A stretch of 64,000 bases of DNA from Bacillaceae bacterium JMAK1. GTDB taxonomy: Bacteria; Bacillota; Bacilli; Bacillales; Marinococcaceae. The notes under the pieces are model-generated. The model saw nothing but the letters and a program-made list of their open reading frames with translations. It searched no databases and was not told where the DNA came from. Shown piece by piece: positions 51,500-59,678 of this stretch; positions within the stretch are counted from its first letter, which is position 1; every line of letters starts with the position of its first letter. The DNA lies in NCBI GenBank assembly GCA_012970285.1, contig JIBW01000003.1, forward strand, positions 558,001-622,000, read 5' to 3'. A program made the translations under genes and the position numbers.

Positions 51500-52552
51500 A
51501 TGAGCAGGGAAAAGCAACGAGCGCTTAAACAGAGTGTCGCACCGTATGCGACGTCCAATACGAAAGCGGGCGTCTTTCAATTAATAAATACATTGCTCCC
51601 ATTTGGTGTAGCGTGGTTTTTGGCTTACCAGAGCTTAAGCATCTCAATTTGGTTAAGTCTCGTTTTTTCAGTCATTGCTGCCGGATTTGTCGTTCGAATC
51701 TTTATTATTTTTCATGATTGTACGCATGCGAGCTTCTTTAAGGATCGCAGGTGGAACCGGATCATAGGAAATGTATGCGGCGTGCTCACGCACTTTCCAT
51801 TTGAGAAATGGAAACACAGTCATTCGATTCACCATGCGACGAGTGGGAATCTCGATAAACGTGGTGTTGGTGACATCTGGGTCATGACCATTGATGAGTA
51901 TAAAGAAGCGACTAAAATGGAGCGTTTGAAGTACCGCTTGTACCGTAATCCGTTCATTTTATTTGGATTAGGACCACTTTATTTGTTTCTCGTAGAAAAC
52001 CGTTTTAATAAAAAAGGTGTAAAGAAAAAAGAGAAGTATAATACGTACCTAACGAATGCGTGTATTGCTTTACTGTATGGTGTAATGATTGCATTGATCG
52101 GTTGGCAAGCATTCTTACTCGTTCAAGTGCCAATTATGTATTTATCAGGAGCAGCTGGCATTTGGTTGTTCTATGTTCAGCACCAATTCGAAGATTCTTA
52201 TTTTGAGAATGATGATGAATGGGACTTTGTTAAAGCGGCTGTTGATGGGAGTTCATATTATAAGCTTCCGAAAGTAATTCAGTGGATTACAGGCAACATC
52301 GGCTATCACCATGTTCATCATTTAAGTCCGAAAGTGCCGAACTATCATTTAGAGAAAACACACGATAATACGCCGCCATTGCAAACGGCAACGACGATTA
52401 CGTTCAAAAAGAGTCTTGAATCAATTCGGTTTCGATTATATGATGAAAAGAATCAGACGTTTGTGACTTTCAAAGAATTAAAGGATTTAGAGCATGTACA
52501 GTCAGTTGCTCACGTTCAGAAAAAGTCAAAGCGGTTAGAACAAAGATTATGA
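51500..52552 (+). CDS. des: membrane fatty acid desaturase Des
   Basis: A ~350-residue acyl-lipid desaturase: His boxes HDCTHASFF, HSIHHATSG and IGYHHVHHLSPKVPNYHLE in order, plus four or so membrane segments between. It introduces cis double bonds into membrane lipids, which keeps membranes fluid in the cold. The GTG at 51479 is only 12 nt from the -10, so the ATG at 51500 behind GGTGGGAT is chosen. DesK and DesR genes follow directly. This is the B. subtilis des-desKR arrangement. Confidence 0.95.
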   Translation: MSREKQRALKQSVAPYATSNTKAGVFQLINTLLPFGVAWFLAYQSLSISIWLSLVFSVIAAGFVVRIFIIFHDCTHASFFKDRRWNRIIGNVCGVLTHFPFEKWKHSHSIHHATSGNLDKRGVGDIWVMTIDEYKEATKMERLKYRLYRNPFILFGLGPLYLFLVENRFNKKGVKKKEKYNTYLTNACIALLYGVMIALIGWQAFLLVQVPIMYLSGAAGIWLFYVQHQFEDSYFENDDEWDFVKAAVDGSSYYKLPKVIQWITGNIGYHHVHHLSPKVPNYHLEKTHDNTPPLQTATTITFKKSLESIRFRLYDEKNQTFVTFKELKDLEHVQSVAHVQKKSKRLEQRL

Positions 52553-52555
52553 ATG

Positions 52556-52582
52556 AAAGCTCTCCATACCGAGAGCTTTTTT
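52556..52582 (+). terminator. terminator after des
   Basis: 9-bp stem AAAGCTCTC / GAGAGCTTT, loop CATACC, then T residues, 3 nt after the des stop. In B. subtilis desKR has its own transcription; here too the hairpin would limit read-through. Confidence 0.88.
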
Positions 52583-52622
52583 CTTCGTCATAGTGCATGT
52601 CTATTGTAAAGGAGTCGTTCCC

Positions 52623-53756
52623 TTGTATCATTGGTTTCATATCTTTCCGAAGAATACAGGCCTAAGTTTATTTGCATGGATTGCTTTTTGTATCTTGCCC
52701 TTCTACTTTATTATTCGTTCGTCGACCTTATATGAGATTATTATAGGAATTACGATCATCGTGATGTTTTTTACGATCTACCGATTATCCTTCGTGAAAA
52801 AAGGTTGGACGGTATACGTCGCGTTAAGTTTTGAGATGGTCATTAGCATTGGCATGACGATTTATTTCGGCTATGTGTATTTTGCGTTGTTTATTGCATT
52901 TTTTATCGGTAACCTGAAAAGTAAAGCGGGTTTTATCAGTCTTTATGTCGTTCATCTAACGACAACAGTTATTGCATTTACTGTCGGGTTTCTGATCGAA
53001 AACGAGGTCTTTTTTGCACAACTTCCTTTTAACGTGCTAAGTATACTCGGGGTAATATTGTTACCTTTTACAATTTACCATCGTAACCGAAGAGAAGAAT
53101 TAGAAGGCCAATTAAAAGATGCTAATGAACGTATCTCCCAGCTGATGGTGATGGAAGAGCGGCAACGAATTGCTCGTGATTTGCATGATACATTAGGACA
53201 AAAGCTTTCTTTAATTGGACTGAAAAGCGACCTTGCAAGTAAGTTATTGAGTACAAAACCAGACTTAGCAAAGCAAGAACTTGAAGATATCAACCAGACC
53301 TCTAGAACTGCACTAAGTGAAGTGAGAGAGATCGTCTCAAATATGCGAACTGCACGACTAGAAGATGAAATGGTTCGAGTACAAGAGTTGTTAAGGTTTA
53401 GTCAGATCAAATGCAACATCTCAGGTGAGCATACGTTTGAAGACCTTCCGTTACTCATTGAAGATGTGTTTTGTATGTGTTTACGAGAGTCGGTAACGAA
53501 CATTGTTAAACATAGTCAATCCGCAACATGTACAATTAAATTAGATAACCTCCCGAATGAATGGCGAATGGAAGTACGAGATGATGGCATTGGCATCGAT
53601 CCGGGAATTCCAACAGAGAAGAAGAGTGGCATGAGAGGGATGAAGGAACGGCTGGAATTTGTGAATGGCAAGCTAGAAGTTCATTCGAACAAGGGAACTC
53701 AGCTTATCATTCGTATACCGAGGATCATTCATCAAACTGAAGGAGGACTCAAATGA
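52623..53756 (+). CDS. desK: DesK-like sensor histidine kinase
   Basis: A ~377-residue thermosensor-type kinase: about five membrane segments to residue 155, then a coiled linker and RQRIARDLHDTLGQKLSLIG (HisKA_3, phospho-His), followed by the ATPase domain with ESVTNIVKHSQ, DDGIGI and GMRGMKERLEF. The frame is open from GTG 52593, but AAAGGAG at 52608-52614 suits TTG 52623. It follows des and overlaps desR by 4 bp. It should sense membrane thickness or order and (de)phosphorylate DesR. Confidence 0.9.
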   Translation: MYHWFHIFPKNTGLSLFAWIAFCILPFYFIIRSSTLYEIIIGITIIVMFFTIYRLSFVKKGWTVYVALSFEMVISIGMTIYFGYVYFALFIAFFIGNLKSKAGFISLYVVHLTTTVIAFTVGFLIENEVFFAQLPFNVLSILGVILLPFTIYHRNRREELEGQLKDANERISQLMVMEERQRIARDLHDTLGQKLSLIGLKSDLASKLLSTKPDLAKQELEDINQTSRTALSEVREIVSNMRTARLEDEMVRVQELLRFSQIKCNISGEHTFEDLPLLIEDVFCMCLRESVTNIVKHSQSATCTIKLDNLPNEWRMEVRDDGIGIDPGIPTEKKSGMRGMKERLEFVNGKLEVHSNKGTQLIIRIPRIIHQTEGGLK

Positions 53757-54352
53757 TCCGGATTGTGTTAGCAGAAGATCAAGGGATGCTCTTAGGGGCT
53801 CTTGCGTCGTTGTTAGAGTTAGAAGAAGATATGACCGTGGTTGGCAAGGCTACAAATGGGCATGAAGCTGTTGAGTTAGTACGAGAGAAGCAACCTGATA
53901 TCTGTATTATGGACATTGAAATGCCACTCATGACCGGGATTGAAGCTGCAGAGTCACTAAAAGACGAAACGTGCAAAATCATCGTGCTAACAACCTTCGC
54001 AAGAACAGGTTATTTTAACTACGCCCGCGAGGCAGGCGTGAGCGGTTACTTGTTAAAAGATAGCCCGAGTGATGAGCTCGCGAGAGCAATCCGAACGATT
54101 ATGAGTGGTCGAAAAGTGTACGCGCCCGAATTGATGGATATGATGCATAGCAATATTAATCCGCTGACAGAACGAGAAGGTCAAGTCATCTCGTTAATTG
54201 CCGAAGGCAAAAGTACCAAAGAAGTGGCCGATCTTCTAGACATAAAAACAGGAACGGTTCGAAACTACGTATCTGTCATCTATGAGAAGCTGAATGTAAG
54301 CAATCGAATTGAGGCCATTTCGCTTTTTAAAGAAAAAGGTTGGTTCAAATAA
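53753..54352 (+). CDS. desR: DesR-like response regulator
   Basis: A 199-residue NarL/LuxR-type regulator: receiver with DQGM start acids, phospho-Asp in DICIMDIEMPLMTG and Lys in GYLLKDSP; C-terminal HTH in LTEREGQVISLIAEGKSTKEVADLLDIKTGTVRNYVSVIYEKLNV. It is coupled to desK by a 4-bp overlap. It presumably activates des through the sites at 51400-51437 and perhaps the second operon's sites at 57253-57287. Confidence 0.9.
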   Translation: MIRIVLAEDQGMLLGALASLLELEEDMTVVGKATNGHEAVELVREKQPDICIMDIEMPLMTGIEAAESLKDETCKIIVLTTFARTGYFNYAREAGVSGYLLKDSPSDELARAIRTIMSGRKVYAPELMDMMHSNINPLTEREGQVISLIAEGKSTKEVADLLDIKTGTVRNYVSVIYEKLNVSNRIEAISLFKEKGWFK

Positions 54353-54361
54353 CAGAGGGAC

Positions 54362-55177
54362 GTGTTCGGTGTGCAAACAGAATTACAGTCGAATTGTTTT
54401 CAGTGTTTTGGGTTATGTTGTGTTGCACTACCATATAGTCAATCTGCTGATTTCCCTTACGACAAGGCGAGTGGTGAGCCTTGTCGTAACCTTAATGATA
54501 ACTTTCTCTGCTCGGTTCATGATCAATTAGCTGAACGAGGCTTCCGTGGATGTGTGTCCTACGAATGTTTTGGAGCGGGGCAAAAGGTTTCTCAACAGAT
54601 CTATGATGGACAAGATTGGCGAAGAAACCCCAAAACAGCAGAAGGAATGTTTCGTGTTTTTCCAATCGTGCAGCAACTTCACGAAATGCTCGTTTACTTA
54701 CACCAATGTCTGCAACTAGACGAGGTCTCGTCTTTTCGCACTGAGCTAGAGCAGCAGTATAAACAGATTGAAGAGCTAACTGTGCAATCACCGACGGATA
54801 TGTTAACGATTGATGTTGCTTATTATCGATTAAGCGTTAGTGGTTGGTTAGAGAAAGCGAGTATTGCTTACCGTGCGAAGAAAAGACAAATGAATCGTTT
54901 GTTAAATAAAAAGGGAATCGATTGCATCGAAGCCGATTTAAGCAACATGAACCTGTATGGCGAAAGCTTTCGAGGACGACTCATGATTGCTACGAACTTC
55001 ACGAAGAGTGATTTACGGCGAGTCGATTTTCTCGGAGCAGACTTGCGCAATGCCCATTTTCATGGCGCAAATCTAAGTGAAGCGTTGTTTCTTACACAAT
55101 CTCAGTTAAATGCTGCAAGAGGTGATCAAGCGACGGTTATCCCAGATCATCTTGTGCGACCGATGCATTGGTATTAA
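54362..55177 (+). CDS. cysteine-rich pentapeptide-repeat protein
   Basis: A 271-residue protein with GTG start 9 nt after desR. The first 70 residues hold eight Cys (12, 15, 19, 20, 41, 50, 64, 69) in CxxCxxxCC and spaced single Cys, suggesting a metal or FeS site. The middle is helical (VVQQLHEMLVYL...). The C-terminal part (about 195-250) has pentapeptide repeats: ADLSN, MNLYG, TNFTK, SDLRR, VDFLG, ADLRN, AHFHG, ANLSE, ALF, a right-handed beta-helix. Its role in the cold/membrane operon is unknown. Confidence 0.82.
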   Translation: MFGVQTELQSNCFQCFGLCCVALPYSQSADFPYDKASGEPCRNLNDNFLCSVHDQLAERGFRGCVSYECFGAGQKVSQQIYDGQDWRRNPKTAEGMFRVFPIVQQLHEMLVYLHQCLQLDEVSSFRTELEQQYKQIEELTVQSPTDMLTIDVAYYRLSVSGWLEKASIAYRAKKRQMNRLLNKKGIDCIEADLSNMNLYGESFRGRLMIATNFTKSDLRRVDFLGADLRNAHFHGANLSEALFLTQSQLNAARGDQATVIPDHLVRPMHWY

Positions 55178-55352
55178 GGATATTATTAAGAAGCTTATGC
55201 GTTCTGGGTAGGTACACACTAATGAACAGCGCTTCTGTGGCTCCGCTTGCTTATCGTAAGTCGTATTTATAAAACGACAAATTGAAGGAGTGAAATTACA
55301 TTCACTTTGCATTTCTATTTGAGTCGATTTTTCTAATTGTCTAGTCATTGGT

Positions 55353-55380
55353 ATTCCTAACATATTAGGAATGCTTTTTT
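55353..55380 (+). terminator. terminator downstream of the desKR operon
   Basis: 8-bp stem ATTCCTAA / TTAGGAAT with CATA loop, then GC and at least six T. The bases 55178-55350 hold no gene I can support. Confidence 0.8.
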
Positions 55381-55418
55381 TATGTATAAAAAACTATACG
55401 ACCTGTTCAAGTATTGGT

Positions 55419-55454
55419 ATGATAAAAGCATACTGATGAGTATGCTTTTATCAT
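55419..55454. promoter_or_regulatory. 36-bp palindrome, putative operator of the double-HTH regulator
   Basis: Perfect 16-bp arms (ATGATAAAAGCATACT at 55419-55434 and its complement at 55439-55454) around GATG. It ends 18 nt before the regulator's ATG. A normal TetR operator needs about 15-30 bp, so the length is unusual. It could also form an mRNA hairpin, but the position and lack of T tail favour protein binding. Confidence 0.75.
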
Positions 55455-55472
55455 GTTATAGAAGGAGAAATC

Positions 55473-56240
55473 ATGAAAAGTCACGATAAGGTGATGGATT
55501 CAGCCATCAAGCTTGTAAGTAATAATCCTGTAGATAAATTGACTTTTGCAATGGTTGCTAAGGAAGCGGAAGTTCATTGGACGACCGTTAAGCGTCACTT
55601 TGGAAGCAAAGAAATGATGCATGAAACATTGCGGCATAAAAGTAAGCATTTAGGAACAAGAGAGCAGTTGTTGTATGCAGCAGAAGTTGTTTTTAAGCGG
55701 CTTGGTTACGACAAAGCAACTTTGGATGATATAAGTGCAGAAGCTAAAATGACGAAAGGTGCAATATACTGGCATTTTAATAATAAAGATCACATCTTCA
55801 TTGAGCTTATGGATCAAGTGCTAAATAGATTACTACAAGAAATTCCTATGATCTTAGCTAATGTATTTGACCAGGCTAACCCCGAGGAAGCAATTCGTGT
55901 CATGTTGCGTGTTCAATTTCAATCGTGTATCGATGATCCACCGACATTAATCTATGAGTTTATTTCAAGGCGTAGGGAAGAGCATGTACGAGAAAGGCTA
56001 GATCACTCATTTTCTAAACTCTTTTCAGGTACTGCACAAGTACTTCGTACTTTACAGCAAGAAGGAAAGCTATCTGAAGAAGTGGATGTTGAGCATCTTT
56101 CTGTAACTGTACATGGCTTAATTAATGGTGTTGTTCTCATGTGGTTAGTAGCTCCTCATACGGTCTCGTTGCTTGATCTTGCAGATACGGTAGCAGCAAC
56201 ATTAACACGAGTCATAACTTCTAAAAACAAGGGGGTATAG
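55473..56240 (+). CDS. TetR-family regulator with two tandem HTH domains
   Basis: A 255-residue protein. Residues ~4-52 (DKVMDSAIKLVSNNPVDKLT, VAKEAEVHWTTVKRHFGSKE) look like a complete but divergent TetR HTH. Residues ~63-112 (REQLLYAAEVVFKRLGYDKA, ISAEAKMTKGAIYWHFNNKD) are a clear second one. The rest is a TetR-type ligand domain. AGAAGGAG precedes the ATG. The next gene, an alpha/beta hydrolase, begins 1 nt later, so it is the likely target along with its own promoter. The doubled DNA-binding part may match the 36-bp palindrome upstream. Confidence 0.8.
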   Translation: MKSHDKVMDSAIKLVSNNPVDKLTFAMVAKEAEVHWTTVKRHFGSKEMMHETLRHKSKHLGTREQLLYAAEVVFKRLGYDKATLDDISAEAKMTKGAIYWHFNNKDHIFIELMDQVLNRLLQEIPMILANVFDQANPEEAIRVMLRVQFQSCIDDPPTLIYEFISRRREEHVRERLDHSFSKLFSGTAQVLRTLQQEGKLSEEVDVEHLSVTVHGLINGVVLMWLVAPHTVSLLDLADTVAATLTRVITSKNKGV

Positions 56241-56241
56241 T

Positions 56242-57201
56242 ATGTTAGGGATTAGTCTCGTATTCGTTATACTAATTGGTATCGGTCTACTTTGGTCGTA
56301 CAATCAACAACATTTCAAAGCAATTGAAAAAAGAAATCCTCCTAAAGGTCAATTTGTGGGAGTGGATGGTTTAGAGTTGCACTACATTAGTGAAGGAGAC
56401 GGGGAGCCGCTTGTTTTGCTACATGGTGGGGTCATTTCAAGTGTCGATTTTCAAGAGGTACTGCCTCTTTTGGCTCAGAATGGTTACCGATGTATTGCAT
56501 TTGATCGACCGGGATATGGACATAGCGATCGTGCAAAGGGGAGAACGACTCTTAATCACCAAGCAAAAATAATCCATGAAGCTATAAAACAGCTTGGGAT
56601 ACATACACCAGTTACACTAGTAGGTCATTCATGGAGTGGGGCATTAGTACTTTCATATGCGCAGCAATTCCCAAATGATGTGAAAGGAATCGTTACGCTT
56701 GGAGCGGCTATGTACAAAGAAGGATACCCTGCTGAGAATGGTGATCTGCTTTCAAAGATTGTAACCACTCGAAAGATCGGTTCGCTAATTATGAATACAT
56801 TGTTGGCAACGCCGCTTGCAAAGAAGATGGGCAAAGTAACCGTAGTTGAAACATTTAAGCCAGAGCATGCATCAGTTGGTTATGAACAGACTCTTCTAGA
56901 CTTATGGGGGAGACCAAAGCAGTTCAAAGCTAATCGAGAAGATGTTCTACTATTTCCAGAATGTGCGCTTCACAACAGCAAATCCTATTCTGAGATTCAT
57001 ACCCCGATCCTTGCTGTTGTTGGAGAGCTTGACCCTTTTAATACGCTAGCTATGGCAGAGCGGTTGGTTGAGGAAACGCCAAATTCAGAATTATCCATAT
57101 TAAAAGGTGTTGGCCATATGATTCCTCAGAATCATCCTGAAAAAGTCGTGAATGCTGTTCAGCAAGTTAATAGCGAAGAGAATCAAGCAGACCATGCTTA
57201 G
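56242..57201 (+). CDS. membrane-anchored alpha/beta hydrolase
   Basis: A 319-residue alpha/beta hydrolase: N-terminal anchor (LGISLVFVILIGIGLLWSY), then VGVDGLELHYISEGDGEPLVLLHGG (oxyanion HGG), nucleophile in GHSWSG, acid in VVGELDPF and His in GVGHMIPQNHPE. It starts 1 nt after the double-HTH regulator, with which it forms an operon. The active site would face outside or inside depending on topology; a substrate related to the regulator's ligand is plausible. Confidence 0.88.
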   Translation: MLGISLVFVILIGIGLLWSYNQQHFKAIEKRNPPKGQFVGVDGLELHYISEGDGEPLVLLHGGVISSVDFQEVLPLLAQNGYRCIAFDRPGYGHSDRAKGRTTLNHQAKIIHEAIKQLGIHTPVTLVGHSWSGALVLSYAQQFPNDVKGIVTLGAAMYKEGYPAENGDLLSKIVTTRKIGSLIMNTLLATPLAKKMGKVTVVETFKPEHASVGYEQTLLDLWGRPKQFKANREDVLLFPECALHNSKSYSEIHTPILAVVGELDPFNTLAMAERLVEETPNSELSILKGVGHMIPQNHPEKVVNAVQQVNSEENQADHA

Positions 57202-57212
57202 CATAAGCCAAG

Positions 57213-57248
57213 AAACCTAGGCGACGATTGGCCACGCCTAGGTTTTTT
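57213..57248 (+). terminator. terminator after the hydrolase gene
   Basis: 11-bp stem AAACCTAGGCG / CGCCTAGGTTT followed by TTT, 12 nt after the hydrolase stop. Confidence 0.9.
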
Positions 57249-57252
57249 GTGA

Positions 57253-57317
57253 TGACACGTGTCACTTTGAAGAGGTGACAAACGTGAATAGGTTTCTTCT
57301 AGAGACTTCGCTACAAT
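57253..57317 (+). promoter_or_regulatory. promoter of the second DesK/DesR-like operon, same architecture as des
   Basis: TGACACGTGTCA (57253-57264) is a perfect palindrome; TGACAAACGTGA begins at 57276, 23 bp on; TACAAT, a good -10, is at 57312-57317, 59 bp on. All three spacings equal those at the des promoter, and TTCGCTACA around the -10 is shared. Confidence 0.75.
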
Positions 57318-57348
57318 GGTAACAGACTAGTCAAAGGGGCTTAAGGTG

Positions 57349-58464
57349 ATGAGCTTTTCATTCTATCCGGATTATGCAAAGCGTTTTCTCGTCTTGGAAC
57401 TCGTGAGCATTGTGTTTTTCTTTTTTAACGTTTTGACGTATGACAATGACGTTTCGTTGGTTTTGCGGATTGCTGTTGTTCTTGCGATCTTGGCACTTTA
57501 TTTAGGTACGCTTTGGTATTTTGATGTGCGATATATCTTGTTTAGTGCGCTTGCTTTTATCCTTTTTATTTATCTTAGCGTTGCACTGCATTATTACTTG
57601 TTATTATTCATGATATTTTTTACAGATTTTCATAAAAAAGTGCCAATTGTACCGACTTTGCTTGTTCAACAAGTACTTCTAGTTATCACACATATCATTG
57701 TCTATTTGATCGCCGTCCCTCCCGCAGATGGTCCGTATTTTACGACGGTGCTCTTTCCGGTGTTGCTCATTCAACTGTTAATTCCTTACGTATCACGTTC
57801 GGTCATTCGGGCAAAAGAATTGCGAGAGGAATTGGAAGACACGAAGTCTCAGTTGGATGTGTATGTGCAAGAAGAAGAGCGAAACCGGATTGCGCGAGAA
57901 CTGCATGACACGTTGGGACATACGCTCACGATGATGAAAGTGAAAAGTGAACTCGCGCTGTATTATATCGACCGTGAGCCAGAGCGTGCGAAAGTCGAAA
58001 TGAATGATGTGCTGCAGACGACGCGGTTTGCGTCCAAACAAGTGCGCGAGGTCGTCACAACGCTTCGCTATACATCCATTAAAGAAGAGATGGCGCACGC
58101 AAAACAATTGTTTGCGACCAATGATACGGCATTTGCAGTTGAAGGAATTGAAGAGATTCCATCACTTAGTGAGGTCATTGAAACGATGGTTGCCCAGTCA
58201 CTTCGAGAAGCACTAGTAAATGCGTATAAGCATAGTCACGCAAAGCGAATATGCGTGTCATTTCACTATGATGAAGAGCAGTTGACCGCCCGTATAACCG
58301 ACAATGGCGTAGGGTTTGAAGAACATATGACAGATCTTGGGAATGGCTTACATTCCATTCGGGAGCGAATGAAATTGGCAAAAGGAAAGGCAAGTATCCA
58401 CTCATCACCGAAAGGAACGATTGTGACGTTAACCATATTCGTAGGAAAAGAGGAACAACGATGA
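57349..58464 (+). CDS. DesK-like sensor histidine kinase (second system)
   Basis: A ~371-residue kinase with about five N-terminal membrane segments (to ~150), a coiled linker, then RNRIARELHDTLGHTLTMM (HisKA_3), N box EALVNAYKHSHA, DNGVGFEE and GNGLHSIRERMKLA. The start is ATG 57349 (GTG 57346 also in frame) behind AAAGGGG. It overlaps its regulator by 4 bp. It is a paralogue of desK, with probable membrane-state sensing; the signal is unknown. Confidence 0.88.
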   Translation: MSFSFYPDYAKRFLVLELVSIVFFFFNVLTYDNDVSLVLRIAVVLAILALYLGTLWYFDVRYILFSALAFILFIYLSVALHYYLLLFMIFFTDFHKKVPIVPTLLVQQVLLVITHIIVYLIAVPPADGPYFTTVLFPVLLIQLLIPYVSRSVIRAKELREELEDTKSQLDVYVQEEERNRIARELHDTLGHTLTMMKVKSELALYYIDREPERAKVEMNDVLQTTRFASKQVREVVTTLRYTSIKEEMAHAKQLFATNDTAFAVEGIEEIPSLSEVIETMVAQSLREALVNAYKHSHAKRICVSFHYDEEQLTARITDNGVGFEEHMTDLGNGLHSIRERMKLAKGKASIHSSPKGTIVTLTIFVGKEEQR

Positions 58465-59069
58465 TTCGACTATTACTCGCTGAAGATCAAGTTCTCCTTC
58501 GCGACGCTCTGCAATCTTTACTTCAAGTATCTGAAGAAATTGAGGTTGTCGCTACGACCGGTGATGGAAGTGAAGCACTACACCTTGCGACCACTGAGAA
58601 GGTGGACGTGGCGTTACTCGACATTGAAATGCCTGGGCTCACTGGCATTCAAGTAGCGGAAAAGTTAAAAGAAAGTGATACGTATTCAGGCAAAGTTGCA
58701 CTATTAACGACATTCTCAAGGCCTGGATATATTGAAAAAGCAATGGTGGCGAAAGTCGATGGGTACTTGTTGAAAGACGAACCGATTGCCACTTTGATTG
58801 ACGCAATTAAGACGATTGATTCTGGTAAACGAGTCGTTTCAACGGACTTACAACCGTTGCTCTTCTCCTTAGAGACAAATCCGTTAAATGAACGTGAAAT
58901 CATGCTTTTACATGCGGTAAAAGAAGGCTTATCAACTGAGGAGATTGCTCAAGCCAAGCACTTATCAGAAGGAACCGTTAGAAATTACTTGTCATCTGCC
59001 TTACAAAAGTTGCACGTTACCCATCGTCATGAGGCGGTCCGCGTAGCGGAAGAGAAAGGATGGATGTAA
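58461..59069 (+). CDS. NarL-type response regulator (second DesR-like)
   Basis: A 202-residue regulator: EDQ acidic start, phospho-Asp in DVALLDIEMPGLTG, Lys in GYLLKDEP, and HTH in LNEREIMLLHAVKEGLSTEEIAQAKHLSEGTVRNYLSSALQKLHV. Its DNA-recognition helix region SEGTVRNYLSSALQKLHV is close to DesR's KTGTVRNYVSVIYEKLNV, which fits the shared operators. Coupled to the kinase gene; two membrane-protein genes follow. Confidence 0.88.
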   Translation: MIRLLLAEDQVLLRDALQSLLQVSEEIEVVATTGDGSEALHLATTEKVDVALLDIEMPGLTGIQVAEKLKESDTYSGKVALLTTFSRPGYIEKAMVAKVDGYLLKDEPIATLIDAIKTIDSGKRVVSTDLQPLLFSLETNPLNEREIMLLHAVKEGLSTEEIAQAKHLSEGTVRNYLSSALQKLHVTHRHEAVRVAEEKGWM

Positions 59070-59070
59070 T

Positions 59071-59676
59071 GTGAACCGATGGTATTGGATTGGAATTACT
59101 GCATGGATCGTCTCCTTAGTACCGCTTTTGTATGAACCGATCGCCATCGCCGCATCACCCGTGCCGTATAATCCTATACTTCAACCGATGAGTGATCTTG
59201 GTGTGACCGTCTGTAAGGAAAATGCTTATCCGTTAGTTCATTCATTAATGATTTGTTCACCTCATTATGTCATCGTTAACGCGTTGTTCACGTTATCGGG
59301 TGTCGCTTACGTTGTCGGAGCACTTGCATTGCGACGTTTTGTGTCCGAACGTCTTCCATTTGTCTTACTCATGCTGTTTGCCATCGGTGCAATCATTTCT
59401 GGATTAGTTCCAGCAGACGTAAATTTTGTGGCACATACGATTCCGGCGCTTACGATGTTCTTTGTGCCAGTTGTGATCGGTTTCTATGCAAAGCGAGTGC
59501 GCGTTGGTAAAGTGTGGAACTGGTCGATTTTCTGGCTGATGATCCTAGTCTTTATAGGAATGGTGCTCACCGTGTTTTTCCCGATTGGTGGTCTCTTGCA
59601 ACGAAGTTTTTATGCGTTGGTTGCGTTATGGGGAATTGTATTTATGGTATGTCTTCGTAGGAAGCAAGGAGATTAG
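59071..59676 (+). CDS. DUF998 membrane protein
   Basis: A 201-residue protein with about six membrane segments. NPILQPMSDLGVTVCKENAYPLVHSLM (conserved SDLG-type loop after TM1) and ISGLVPADVNFVAHTIPA match DUF998. GTG start directly after the regulator's stop. It is the third gene in the second DesKR operon, so it may be a target or accessory for membrane sensing. Function unknown. Confidence 0.8.
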   Translation: MNRWYWIGITAWIVSLVPLLYEPIAIAASPVPYNPILQPMSDLGVTVCKENAYPLVHSLMICSPHYVIVNALFTLSGVAYVVGALALRRFVSERLPFVLLMLFAIGAIISGLVPADVNFVAHTIPALTMFFVPVVIGFYAKRVRVGKVWNWSIFWLMILVFIGMVLTVFFPIGGLLQRSFYALVALWGIVFMVCLRRKQGD

Positions 59677-59678
59677 TG

